The position numbers and the translations under genes are program-made. A model generated the notes under the pieces. It was given only the letters and a program-made list of their open reading frames with translations, was not told the DNA's origin and did not search any database. Positions 51,937 through 63,876 of a stretch of 64,000 nt of DNA are shown piece after piece; position 1 is the stretch's first letter; every line of letters begins with the position of its first letter. This DNA is from Paramecium tetraurelia (lineage: Eukaryota; Ciliophora; Oligohymenophorea; Peniculida; Parameciidae): the NCBI RefSeq assembly GCF_000165425.1, contig NW_001799033.1, positions 500,611 through 564,610 on the forward strand, in the 5' to 3' direction.

Positions 51937-53213
51937 TCACTATTTCATAATTTCCTGTTCATTTAAGTCATTTAATTTATTAAATTAATAAATTTTAAAG
52001 TATTGATGGTGCAAAAGTTCATAGGCATCAAGTCTGTTTTCAGGATTGACTTCCAACATTTTAAATCTTGGAAATATATTAAAGCATTTACAATAGATCC
52101 TTAGTTAAAGGAGGCAAAGCGTTATATAAATCATCAGATGAATTGATATTGCATTCTTTATTCAATTTAAGCATCTCAGCGTTTCCTTTACCCTGAAACA
52201 CTTCTTTTCCCAATAAAAGTAGATGAAATATAGCTCCGCAACTAAAAATATCACATTTTTTACTATATCCCCTAGATTTATCATTCATATTAGCAACTTG
52301 TTCTATTATTATTTTATACTTTCAGGAGCTACAAATCCAGGTGTGCCACATTTAGGAAATAAGTAGGGAGTGAGTTTGCTGATGGCAGATAAGCCGAAAT
52401 CGGCAATTTTGAGAGTCGAAAAATCATTAGGATTAGAAAATAAAATATTCTCTGGTTTTAAATCTCTATGCATTACATCTTTACTATGAATATACTCAAT
52501 GGCTGATAGAATATTCTCCATAATCTAGAATAAGGATATTGTGATACTTGTTAGATCTCGTAATCATCAAATTTGCACTGTCTTTTCTTGATTTCTGTTA
52601 AAAGGCTTCCCCCTTAACAGAAGTCCATAATCAAATATATATTATTATCACCATCATAGACTTCATGGAGATTAACAATTTGGGTGTGTGGACTCAGTAT
52701 TCTCATGATGTAAATTTCATTTTGAACTGCCTTAATTCCATTTTCAATATTGGATAATTGTTTTTTATCAATACATTTGGCAGCAAATTATAAATTTGAA
52801 TGCAAATGTCTTAATTGAACAACAAGTGAATAGCTGCCTTATCCCAAGGTCTGCAAACGCTCGAATTCATCTTGGATACTCTCTTGATACACAAATTTGG
52901 CGAGGATTCTTTTTAAAGCTAATAAAGTTTCAGACTCTCCGTAATATTTCTTTTGTTCTTTTTCTGTGACAATAATGATGTTTCTGAGAGTGGAGGTGTT
53001 CGGAGTTTTCTTTGATTTTTTATATTTCCATATAACTTTCTTAATTTAAGTCCAAGAGTAGATTTTCATTGGATATCCTTTTTTTGAATCTTTGTTAATT
53101 ATCAATTTGTCTTCAAATAAGTAAATGTATCGATTAAACAAGCCAATGAGTTTCTTCTTCTTAATTTGACAATTAAATAATGATAAAGAATAATCAAATT
53201 TATTTTATTACAT
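51937..53213 (-). CDS. PH-domain-like + CAMK-type serine/threonine kinase
   Basis: Start [16 protein letters not shown] at ATG 53213. The first ~105 residues resemble a PH domain ([36 protein letters not shown]). Kinase: [12 protein letters not shown] (glycine loop), [11 protein letters not shown] (Lys), [46 protein letters not shown]. Introns of 23 nt (about 52536) and 25 nt (52084-52108). Complete catalytic set, so active. Same architecture as 5514-6769; a lineage-expanded family is likely. Confidence 0.9.
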
Positions 53214-53274
53214 AATTCTAATTATTGAAAATTAAGCAAAATCAATTCATCTTAATAAACCCATAATATTTAAT

Positions 53275-53296
53275 TTTATATAAAATTATATAAGAC
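53275..53296 (+). promoter_or_regulatory. Possible TATA-like element upstream of U1
   Basis: TTTATATAAAATTATATAAG lies about 20-40 bp before the U1 5' end. In such AT-rich DNA this is weak evidence. Confidence 0.25.
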
Positions 53297-53313
53297 AATT
53301 TTTTTAAATCCTA

Positions 53314-53470
53314 ATTTCACTTACCTGGCGAGCACTGCTGATGATCATGTAGATCAGTAGTGTGGGGTTAAGCTGGCCATCGCACAACCGGCGTCAGTGA
53401 GGCCCCAAAACTTTCCGTTTGGAAAGGCTTTATCGCTCAATTTCTGCTAGTGAGGGGAAACCCTCGCACC
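53314..53470 (+). ncRNA. U1 spliceosomal snRNA
   Basis: Contains ACTTACCTG (53319-53327), the 5' splice-site pairing sequence. Stem-loop I: CACTGCTGAT (53333-53342) pairs with ATCAGTAGTG (53353-53362), with one G-U pair; its loop GATCATGTAG is near-identical to the U1-70K loop GAUCACGAAG. Stem-loop II (53372-53392) carries ATCGCAC in the loop, the U1A-binding motif. Stem-loop III is CTTTCC-GTTT-GGAAAG. The Sm site AATTTCTG (53439-53446) is followed by a final hairpin with GTGAGGGGAAACCCTCGCAC. All landmarks are in order; ends are uncertain by a few bases. Expected to define 5' splice sites of the tiny introns. Confidence 0.93.
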
Positions 53471-53865
53471 CTATTCCATTAAATTAAACAAACGAAATAA
53501 CATATTATTATTAAAATTCATAGTTATAGTTATATACTATGTGTATATCTTCAGATTTTTCGGATTAAAATAATTATTCGATTATTGTCCTCATAATTAT
53601 AATTTTAGATTGTATTATTCCACTTTTAAGACTATTATTTGAAATCCTAAGTAACTCTATTTCTATTTCCGACAGAATTTACATAGGAATCAACTATTTA
53701 CTTATAGGGAAGGGAAGAAGGAAATAAAGGAATTGTTTCAATTAATTTCACAAATAAAATACTGAATTTAATACTGACAAAGATGAGTAGTTATTAAATT
53801 TTTAATCTTAAAGAGTTAAGAGCATATTTAGCTATATATAATTAAATTTAAAATAGTAAAATTCG
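53471..53865. other. Intergenic region
   Basis: About 390 bp after U1 with no recognisable gene; holds the U1 3' end and the promoter of the small MGC gene. Confidence 0.4.
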
Positions 53866-54102
53866 ATGGGTTGCTCTTTACAGAAATCTTGTAATAATAA
53901 CCTTGCAAAGCAACGACTCTCTATTAATATACACACATGTAATAGGGCATTCTCATTAAATTTAGTAACACCGGGTAAAAAACCGAGTCTGGATGTTTTT
54001 AACCCTACATTAGGGAAAATTGTATCGGTCCCAGTACTAGTACCCGCTTCTAAAAGTAGCATAGTGATGAGAAGAAGCACACAATTGACTATAGGATAAT
54101 GA
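53866..54102 (+). CDS. Small MGC protein, probably N-myristoylated and palmitoylated
   Basis: 78-residue ORF beginning MGCSLQKSC. MGC is the dual-acylation signature (Gly2 myristoyl, Cys3 palmitoyl), which places the protein at membranes. The rest has no TM segment and ends TQLTIGQ before TGA. Unlike neighbours it uses only one reassigned codon, so it is also open in the standard code. Codon choice is less AT-biased. It lies 72 bp upstream of the phosphodiesterase. No family recognised. Confidence 0.65.
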
Positions 54103-54125
54103 ATTAGTATTGATTTTGATAATAT

Positions 54126-54128
54126 TTA

Positions 54129-54148
<20 letters not shown>
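54126..54148. repeat. (TA)n microsatellite
   Basis: About 11 TA units just upstream of the phosphodiesterase start. Confidence 0.8.
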
Positions 54149-54159
<11 letters not shown>

Positions 54160-54173
54160 TGTATTAGATATTT

Positions 54174-57100
54174 ATGGAACCTAGGCTTCCTCAATATACT
54201 TAATTTTTTATAGTGATCAATAATCTAGTGAATGAGAAGGTAATTGATAAAAAATAAAAAACTGAATTAGAATAAAGCATTTTAAGAAAGGATAAAAACA
54301 TAATGGAGATAGTTAGCAAATATGGAAACAAAGATATGTAAGATAACAACAGAGTATGAATTATAGGGAATAATAATTTTGCGAAAAGTTAGTTTAGTAT
54401 GCCAATCAAAGATAAAAGGACACTTATGTGCCACATATTAAACATTTAGAAAAAAACAAAAGTAACAAATTTAGTGTGAGTGCTCGTTAAATCTCGTTTT
54501 AGCAAGATGATCCAATAGTAGAGAACAAATAAGAAGTATCACATGTGTTAAACTAGTCATTATCTCCTTTCATTTTGCAACTAATTGAATAACTTGACAC
54601 CATGCTTTCAATACACATGACAAATGGAGGACACTTTGTTCCTATCGATGTCGAGAAGTTAACTCAATTGAGGGATTAAATAAACAAATATTTGGGGATT
54701 CAATATGAATAAGAATTAGATAATGAATCACCAGTAAGATGTAGAAATATTAGTGTTTGTGGCAGAGTTATTTCAGAGCAATAAGATGATAAATCAGATT
54801 AAGTTGATACTAGTGTTCAGTTAAAAAGTAAATATCATCTTCAAATAATCAGTTAAATTAAATAAACATATGTTCAATTAAAAGTATAAATAATTCAAAT
54901 ATTCTAGAGTCTATTTTTGGGAAGTTTACATACACATTACCTATTAATGTAGGAGGAATTATCATATAATAATTTGGTGAACGTCGTCAAGTCGATTATT
55001 AAAGAATTAACTGATTCTGATGAAATTTACTTTCTGATTAAAAGAAATGATGAGTGGGATTTCTATTCGACTGAAAAGGATTCCATCAAATAGATTGAGA
55101 AATATAAGCAATAAGTGTTTTTCTTAAACTTTTCGCATCTCAAACCTAACATTGTTTATAACTTTTAAAATAATGAAAAATAAACCAAGTAATTAGAACT
55201 GGTATTGGATTTGAATTCTTAGTTCACTGAACTTTCCATTATAAGATTCATCAATCAGAATAAACAAGAAACCTTTTTCTTCTTCTATTGGAACAAGCCT
55301 GGCAGAAATAAATTGTTGAGAAGATTTATAAAGTACAATATTTGATTTAATAAAAGTGAAGCTAATGAATATGGATTCAAAGATGAAGTCTTGTCTTTAA
55401 CCAATTTCTTGATTGATGTAATCATGTAAGCAAGAGTGCAATACTTTAATCCAGTGTAGTTTGCAGATTAAATTCTGGATATAGCCCTAAGTTTCGTGGA
55501 GTCATCCCAATATATCTTGATTGACGAAATGTTCAGAGCTTTGGATCCTCATTTCAAAATTAAGAAGGATTATGCTTTTTCTGAGGACGGAAGATAGAAG
55601 ATAGACATGGAGAATTCCGTGAGAATAGAGATGGAATGCAGGAATCCGATTGCTTTGATTTTGGAAGAGTTTTATCTAAATAGAGAGGATCATTAATATA
55701 TTTATACAGAGATATTGAATTTGAAATCCAAATACTAGAGACATTTGAGATTGTGTCATGAGAAAACTGCATATTACAAATACTTTTTGAGATCTTCTGA
55801 TACAATCCTATTTGATTTTGATAAAAATGGAAGACTGCTATTTTTGAATCATTACATTTGGGAGACTCTCAAATAGAAATACAATATTTAATTCTCTCCA
55901 GATAAACGGACTCCAAATTATAAAGAGTTGTTTATGGATGAAAGAATCCTCAGGTATATAGATTTGGATGAATTTATGATGAAAAAGAAGAATGAGTACA
56001 TCCAGCATGAGGACTTTGAAATCTTCTTGAAGGTGGTTGATCAAGTTTACAAGGGATTTGTGATTATATTTCATCTGCAAGAAGGATCCAGAATGAAGGA
56101 TTACATAAAGAATTTGAAAAATGAAGAGCAATTGGAAGATGAGATCAAATAATCCATTCAACGTTCCTATAACAAACATTAAACATTCAAATTCATATCC
56201 CAATTACAGAAGTCGAATCCTAGTGTTAAGAACTCTTATATTTCTTTGTTCATACCCGAGGAATCATCTTTAGATAATTAAGACCAACAATAATAGTCAA
56301 ATAATTCATTGCAGCCTATCAAAACAAGAAAGCCCAGATTGAGTATCCAAATGTTGGGTAAGTAAATCAAGGCATTCAATTATCAACCGTCTAAATAACG
56401 TATAAAATCTATAGAGTCAGCATTGGAGATTGAGGAGGATGATGATTTGGACACATTATATGAGGACAAGACAATCGATAAATTTGAATTTAACATTTTC
56501 TCTGTAATTATATAGTTTTATTGACGAATAGTATTAGGAAAATATGAAGGCAAAGTTGGTGTATCATATAGTTAAGAAAAACGATTGGATTGACAATTAT
56601 GATATGAGTGAGGAGGTTTTGATGAAGTTTATTAAGGAAGTCGAGAGAAAATATAATAAGAGGAAGAACCCTTTTCATAATTTCGATCACGGGATAACTG
56701 TAATGCATAGTTGTCATTTCTTGTGTTCTTTGCCAAGAGCACATCAGTATTTGAGTGAGATTGTGCATTTTGCAACTGTGATTTCAGGGTTATGCCATGA
56801 TATTTCTCATACAGGACGAACGAATCAATTTGAAATCAATAGCAAAAGCAAATTGGCCACAAGATACTTGGACAAAGAAGTGTAAGCTATTTGATTTGAT
56901 AGTTAGCCTCTGGAGAATCATCATGCAGCAGTGACATTGAGATTGTTGAATTAGGATAAGTACAATATACTGTCTGGATTGAGTGTGGAGGATTTGGCAA
57001 TTTTCAGATAGACTCTAATTGAAAATATTCTATTCACAGATATTAAATAACATTTTGGATTAATAAAGGATTTTGAGTAAAGAGTGAAGGAAAGTAAGGA

Positions 57101-57520
57101 GAACCAAGATAAGATTTTTGGTAAGATGGATGGAGATGTCAAATTATTCACAGGGATGATAGTTCACACTTCGGATTTTAGTGGGGCTGCAAAAGTGTTT
57201 GAATTGTCGAAGGCTTGGACTGAGAAAGTCAATATGGAGTTCAAAGCGTAGTTCGATGAGGAGGGAACTCGTAACATTAACTAGACTCCTTTTATGAAAG
57301 ACTTAGACAAACAGGAAATAATGGCAAAAAATGAAATGGGATTTTTCAAAGTTATTGTTAGACCGTTGTGGGCTAGTTTAAATGAGTTTTATGTATTTTT
57401 ATGCAAATTCAACATTTGTAGGATAAACAATTACAGGACATTATTGATAATGTGGAAAACACGATAATTAAGTGGGAGAAGATTTATCATACATATAATG
57501 AACAAGAGAAATAGGATTGA
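54174..57520 (+). CDS. Cyclic nucleotide phosphodiesterase (class I PDE) with long N-terminal region
   Basis: C-terminal PDEase I catalytic domain: HNFDHGITVMHSCHF, then the metal signature HDISHTGRTNQF, PLENHHAAVTLRLL, FTDIKQHFGLI, and VHTSDFSGAAK (third-metal Asp). The family Gln and Phe of the ligand clamp probably lie in EMGFFKVIVRPLW. The N-terminal ~700 residues include GAF/PAS-like regions (YFLIKRNDEWDFYST, ILFDFDKNGRLLFLN) and coiled coil. Introns of 29, 24, 28, 27 and 29 nt restore one frame. A cAMP/cGMP-degrading enzyme in the ciliary signalling setting is likely. About 1,070 aa, longer than most PDEs. Confidence 0.88.
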
Positions 57521-57571
57521 ACTGTAAATTACATATTTCGTTTTTGAGATATTTATTTTATTTTATAATAT

Positions 57572-58584
57572 ATGAGTGAAAGAAGAGAAGAAGATACTAC
57601 TCTAGTGTAAGCAGCTATCCCAGCTGCCTTGGAAGGAGCCAAAAAAGCTGAGGAAATGGAAAGAAAGATTAAAGAGTATTCATGATTTAAGATATATTTT
57701 AGAGAAGGAGGATAAAAACTTGGAGATGCAGAGAAGCAAGCAGAGGAGTAAATTCACAAGGCATAAGAAATACTCGCCTTTGCTGGAAGTTAAGCTTAAG
57801 TTGCCTAATAACAATCCTTAACTGTTGCTGCTGCATAGTATCTAGCAGGCAGCTTGTTATCAATGTTGATTCTTTAACTCGGTTTCTTTGGATCAATTCT
57901 AACCTTCATCCCATTCCTAGAATAATTGACAATCATTTTATACATAGTATCAATTTTAATTGTTCAATTCTGTCCAGGATCTGTTGATAAGGTAGTTATT
58001 CGATATATCCAATAGGTTCCTAAAAATTTCGGATTGTGCATCGTTCATTCAGCCAGTAAAATATTATTGATGGTTTACCTTACACTTCATTTTGAATCGA
58101 TCAAATTTGAATTGATACAATTAGTATTTGGTATCGTCATTCTATTTTTATTATTTTAAATTAAGAAAGGAATAAGTAATCAATTAATCCTATATTTTTA
58201 GGTGAAAATTAAGAAATTGCTTTAGTCGTTAAGAAATAATTCTTCACAGTTTTGATTATATCAGCAGTTATTTCTGGATTTTTAGGATTGTTAACAAGAT
58301 CAAACTTATTTATTACTGCTATTTTAATAGTTGTAGGAGCCGGATACACTTATTATTTATAATTGGCTTTGTAAAGATTTGGCGATCACAAATACTTGTT
58401 CATTAATAAAAATGACTTGTATTTGGGTGCTGCTTAATTAGACGCAGATCTATTCTTATGGTGCAAATTGGTTGGATACCATTGCATTAAGAGAAATGAA
58501 AATGGAGCTTATGTTCCAAATTTGGAATTTGATGAGGAGAACAAATAGAAGGAACCAGAAACTTAAGAATAAAACAAAATCTGA
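57572..58584 (+). CDS. Hypothetical multi-span membrane protein
   Basis: About 320 aa. Cytosolic charged N-terminus (MSERREEDTTLVQAAIPA, then a coiled coil with LGDAEKQAEEQIHKAQEILA), then at least six hydrophobic segments, e.g. LAGSLLSMLILQLGFFGSIL, LTIILYIVSILIVQF, LVFGIVILFLLF, VLIISAVISGFLGLL and FITAILIVVGAGYTYYL, and a charged C-terminus. Introns of 27 nt (about 57678) and 26 nt (about 58178). No transporter family recognised. Confidence 0.75.
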
Positions 58585-58660
58585 GATATTCATAAGAAAA
58601 TAAAATAAACACATAATTTTTACCTTTTTTATATTGATAAGATTTAAATAATTATTTTAT

Positions 58661-60934
58661 ATGTTTGATAAACTTTGCATAAGACATTCAGATTAAATTC
58701 TTACTCATTTTTGTTCAAATCAATTGTGTCCTCAATTCCTAACATTTTATTGTACACAGTGTGAGATCTAACAATGCAATAAAAATTATCATCTGTAATA
58801 ATTTGACAATTTGAGCCATTTCATCAATAAATTAATTTTGCCTAATTTCGGTATTAATCCTGGTATCTACTTTAGACACCAAATAAATTGACTATTGCAA
58901 ACAGCAAATGAACAAAATAATTGGAAATTTTAATACAATCTAAGAAAAGATAATAAGCGATTATGATAAGGCAATTGAGAAAATACTAGAATAGTATAAT
59001 ATCATTTTAATTAAGCATTTAGAATAGAAGTAGTTCATTTAAGACTGAAATCATAAGCCAAATAGATTTCCAAAAATAATACATGATAGACAAATTAGCA
59101 GAATTCTAAAATACAATCGATAAACATTATTATGCATACAAGTAATCGTACGATAAAACTAAATCAATTCTAAATGCATAAGAAAGCAGCGTTCACATTG
59201 AAGAACATTATAAATAAATTGATATGAACTCATTATAAGAATATTATAATGTCTTATTGAGAATGCAACCTGAATTGGAAATACTCTCAGCAGAAAATAG
59301 TTTGTAACTTACAAAGGAGCAATAGATAATTGAATCATTCAATCATAATATTTACAAAGAGTTTTAGGATAAAATCATAGAATATTCAGAAAATACATTA
59401 ACTTTACTTTGGAGTAAATATTATTCTATGACATCCAATATCCATTTATATGATAATAAAAGTATTATCTTAATGCCATATATTATTAGCATAAAGCATT
59501 GCCTAATCTGAGATGATTGAAAACATTAGAATAAGCAGATCCTCATCATCCAATTCCTATTCTGTTTTTAATGAAATCGATAATATCATAGCCATGGGTC
59601 AACAATTCAATAATAACAATACATCTATCAAATTAAAAAGCCAAACTTATGGTTATACCAAATTTAATCTCATGACTTAAGGACAATTTAGCATCAAACC
59701 TAATCATTTGGATAATCAACAACAATTGCCAATCATCACACCCCATTGTATTCTAGTAATTAAGAATCAAAACATCATTTTGACTGCTGGAGATAGCAAT
59801 ACAATCTATGTTTGGATCCATAAGAAAGAGTCTAATCTATGGAAGTTAGAATCACAATTAGTATTGTAGAATAAAGAACAGCAATATATTCAATGTATGG
59901 AATTACTCTACAATCCATTTATTAGTGAATCACGAAACAGCAAATAGAGTTTTGCAAATCTAAAAGTTATGTTAAATCCTATTATTGCCATTTGTGGTTA
60001 AAATAATATCTACATCGTTTAATTAGATATTATGACTAATTAAATTACCATATAATGTCAATACACGATTAAAGACTAAAAGGAATAAGAAATACATACT
60101 GTATAACAGTGCTAAACTATGGGTAGCTACAATTACTTCATTGTTGGTATGGAAAAAGGAACCATGCTAATATTTAATTACATTATTAGTATAGACAACA
60201 CTTTTACTATAAAAATAGATCAAATGATCAAATAACATAAAGATTGCATTACAAGTATTGAGATAATAGGGGATCAATTGATTGCTGTAGCTAGTAATGA
60301 TAGGTCTGTTACCATTTGGCAATTTTTTAATAATAAACTTAAGTTATTACCAATAAAACTCAACAGATTCTGGGAAGACATTCCCTGTATACGATAGGTT
60401 TATACCAATTCATTTATTACCTTTGATTCGAATTATAATATCACATAATGGTATCTTGAAAATCAAAATAAAATTGTTATAATAAACAGTCTCTAATCAA
60501 GCAAAATGAAACAAGAAGTCCAAGAGGCAATAATCATAAATAATCCAGATAATTCTTAAGATTTTTGTATTTTATTACTCATTAGAGAATAATCGAACAA
60601 CAAACTTATTATTTTAGATAGATATTTCTCAATTGTATCATAGGAATCTCTGCCTCCATAATTTCAAAGCTATTTGAGTATTCAAAGGAAAAAGCATAAT
60701 CATTATATTACAAATTATAAGATGAGGATTATCAATGATTTCGTGCCAAATAAGGGTTTCAGTTCCTTTATTGATGTTAAACAGAATGAGAAATAGTCTA
60801 ATTAATAGTAATAGCAATCCTTTTCTTAGCAATAATAATTGAATTAGAATAAGAAGGTTAATCTTGCTATTATCAACAATAATAAGACAAAGCAGCATTT
60901 TATTGAAATTTCTTACATAATAGGAACTGACTGA
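58661..60934 (+). CDS. B-box-like zinc finger, coiled-coil and WD40 protein
   Basis: N-terminus with ordered Cys/His (CIRHSDQ, HFCSNQLC, FYCTQCEIQQC), the ciliate B-box-like pattern, then about 250 residues of coiled coil (KAIEKILEQYN, LAEFQNTIDKHYYAY), and WD40 repeats in the second half (ILTAGDSNTIYVWIHK, IAVASNDRSVTIWQFF). Introns of 25, 28 and 28 nt at about 58846, 59031 and 59461. Same architecture as the gene at 45231-46762, so probably one expanded family. C-terminus Gln-rich. Confidence 0.8.
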
Positions 60935-61041
60935 ATTGATGTTTTTTATGTGTATTTGTTTAATAATATAATGTAATTAAACACATTTTTTGAATGAAAA
61001 ATTTTATAATATAATCTTTCTTCTTAAATATTTAATTAGTT

Positions 61042-61454
61042 ATGGGAAGACTAATTCTAGAATATTTAGATGGAAATAGGATCTACGTGTGTAAAAAATG
61101 TAGAATTCACTTAACAAATTTTTAAAATAGAATATCAAAAGTATTGTTTTTAGTTTAAAATTTCAGAATTTCAAAGGAGGCACAGGACAAGCCTATTTAT
61201 TTGACTTAGGGTATTATTTATATTAAGTTAGAATAAATTATCATGTGGGATTGCCAGTTGACAAAGACCTTTTAACTGGTAAACACACAGTTCAAGACCT
61301 TATGTGTAATGGTTGCTGTGAAATAATTGGATGGAAATATGTAATCAAAAGTGTTGTTAATATGTAGATAAAAGCGTTTAGGGAGTCTGAGAAATATAAA
61401 GAAGGAAAAATAATAATTGAGAAATATTTTATTGAAAAAATCAAATGGAAATGA
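61042..61454 (+). CDS. Yippee-like zinc-binding protein
   Basis: Yippee domain: zinc ligands CKKC near residue 18 and CNGC after, with NFKGGTGQAYLFDL, TGKHTVQDLMCNGC, IIGWKYIKAF and ESEKYKEGKIIIEK as family marks. 112-residue protein with three introns (26, 21 and 27 nt), of which the 21-nt one is among the shortest in this window. Family proteins are small, highly conserved nuclear or centrosomal proteins; some act in CTLH ubiquitin-ligase complexes. Exact role in ciliates unknown. Confidence 0.9.
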
Positions 61455-61481
61455 TTATAAAATTTAATTAATTAAACAATA

Positions 61482-62231
61482 ATGAGTGCAGAGTAATGGT
61501 TAGTCTTACGATTGGATTTATTGCCTAGCATAGCTTAAGAAGTAGAATAGATTTGTACCCATTATATTCGTAATTGCTATTATCAAATAATTAGATTTGT
61601 GTGATGAAGTTAGAAAAGGAAATAAATAAGCGTATTAAGATTTAATCGTGTTATAAGCTAGAGTAAATACTACTACAATAGTTATAGATAAGAGGAAGAA
61701 TGGATGATTTTGATAAGTTTTATGATAGAAACTATGCTGACTACAGAATTGGATATTTTGAGAAAATGAAATTGAGATTACGAAAATTAATAAGTCCACA
61801 CATTGATGTTAATAGATTAATTTACGAAGAAACCTAAAATTACAATCAGCAGTACATAAATACATCTAATTATAAGATCCTCTCCTATCAAGAATACAAC
61901 ACCTCCACCTGTTAAGGATAATTAATAGAATGTTTAAAAAGTAACAGAATTCGTTTAAGCACAACCTAAAAGGCCTCAATCACCTCCAAATAAAATGATA
62001 AATTCCAGCAATTATAATAGCACAAACAAACAAAAATAGGCTACTCCTATCGCTTAAAATAATAAAAAGGCTAGCAAGTAACCTTAGCAAGTGAAAACTT
62101 CGTAAGCAAAGGCTAAGACATAATAGGATGAATTAGTGTTTACAATTAAGATGAGCAAGGAAGTATTATTGAATTATTAATAAAAATAGGAATATTTGTA
62201 ATATATACAAGCTAAATAAAAATAGAGATGA
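61482..62231 (+). CDS. Hypothetical Lys/Gln-rich protein
   Basis: About 224 aa, start MSAEQWLVLRLDLLPS, introns of 25, 25 and 25 nt restore the frame. The first half is helical with Tyr/Arg-rich parts (MDDFDKFYDRNYADYRIGYF); the second is Pro/Gln/Lys-rich and disordered, ending YIQAKQKQR. Starts 27 bp after the Yippee-like gene. No family recognised. Confidence 0.6.
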
Positions 62232-62275
62232 CTGTTTGAATTATTTATATATAATTAAAAATTACGTTAAAAATA

Positions 62276-63785
62276 ATGTTTCAGAAGATGCTCAATTAAT
62301 AATTGAAGAAATAAGTACAGAAATGTGTATAAAATGATAGTCTGATGAATAAAATAGAAGAGTAGTTACGGAAGTCGAAGAAATGGATAAGGAGATCAAA
62401 ACACTATAAGACATTTCAAACCTTAAAGCTCGTTTAAAAATGAATCAAATGGCCAAATAGACTTTTAAGAAAAATAAGGATGAACCTACAACATCTATTT
62501 ATGTAGGAAAGCTTGATAATCCGCTGAAATCATTCCAATAATAGACAATTAAAAAATAATCTCGAAAACCTCTTTCAATTGAAAAGAATAGCACTAAGTC
62601 CGTGTTAATGCCAGCATCAACTGAGAGATTTGATTATAGCAATTTTACTTATACAAATCTAAAAGTTGTAGGCAGTGGATCTTTCGGAGTAGTTTACAAA
62701 GTAAAATTATTAAATATTTGCAGGCTAAAGTGAATGAGACTGGAGAAATAGTTGCTATCAAAAAGGTGTTGCAAGATAGGAGATATAAAAATAGAGAACT
62801 ATAAATACTACAAGAATTAGATCATTAAAATGTGTTGAAGATGAAACATGCCTTCTACACACCAGCAGAGAGCAAAGATGAAAGTTATTTAAATGTAGTA
62901 ATGGAGTACTTCTAAGACACTCTATATTCCTACAATAAATCATTTATTAAGGATTTTAAGAAGATGCCTGATCTTTTAGTTAAGATTTTTAGTTATCAAT
63001 TATTGAGATCTATCGCGTATTTACTATTAATAAAAATTAGTTACATTTCTATCTTAGGAATATGTCATAGAGATATCAAACCTCACAATGTTTTAGTTAA
63101 TCCAGAAACCAATAAGTTGTAGTTATGCGATTTTGGAAGTGCCAAGAGACTAATTGCAGGGGAACCAAATATTGCTTATATATGTTCAAGATGCTACAGA
63201 GCCCCTGAACTCATATTTGGAGCAACTGATTATAACACATAAATAGATGTTTGGTCTGTAGGCTGTGTCATAGCTGAATTAATCAATGGGGAACCACTAT
63301 TCTTAGGAGATTCGGCTGTTGATTAAATGGTTGAAATTGTAAAAGTGCTTGGAACTCCTTCTAGGGATTAAATTTTAAGCATGAATAAAAACTACGATAT
63401 GTAATAATATCAATTTGCTACTATAAAATAAAGAGATTGGAGAAGAGTACAAATATAGTATATATATTGATTAGGTATTGAAAACTAAAGATCCCAAGGC
63501 CATAGATTTAGTTTCAAAACTTTTGACTTATTGTCCAAAAACTCGATTGACTCCTCTCCAATCTCTGACTCATCCTTATTTTGATGAGTTGAGAGAATAA
63601 AGTTCATTTAAATCAATTTAAAGCACAATAAAACTAAGTGCTTCCGATCTCTTTGAATTTTCAAATGGTATTATTATTATTTAATAAATTCAGAAGAAAT
63701 GTCTAAAATGACTTAGTAATAAATGATTACATTAATACCAGATTGGTATGCTAACACTTCGAAACCTTTAAAAACAATTTGCTGA
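62276..63785 (+). CDS. Glycogen synthase kinase 3 (shaggy) family kinase
   Basis: Start MFQKMLNQQLKKQ, then introns of about 26, 23, 24, 28 and 26 nt. Kinase core: [94 protein letters not shown], and the C-terminal [12 protein letters not shown]. The activating Tyr (YICSR) is kept. One difference: the following RYYR motif is RCYR. The N-terminal extension of about 100 residues is basic and unstructured. Ciliates carry expanded GSK3 families. Role in cell-cycle/morphogenesis signalling is inferred. Confidence 0.93.
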
Positions 63786-63876
63786 TTAATTATGATTATT
63801 TTTACAAAATGAATATATCAATAGAATTTTGTGTGTAATTTATGTATAAAATTCTAATTAAGATCTAATGTTAAAT

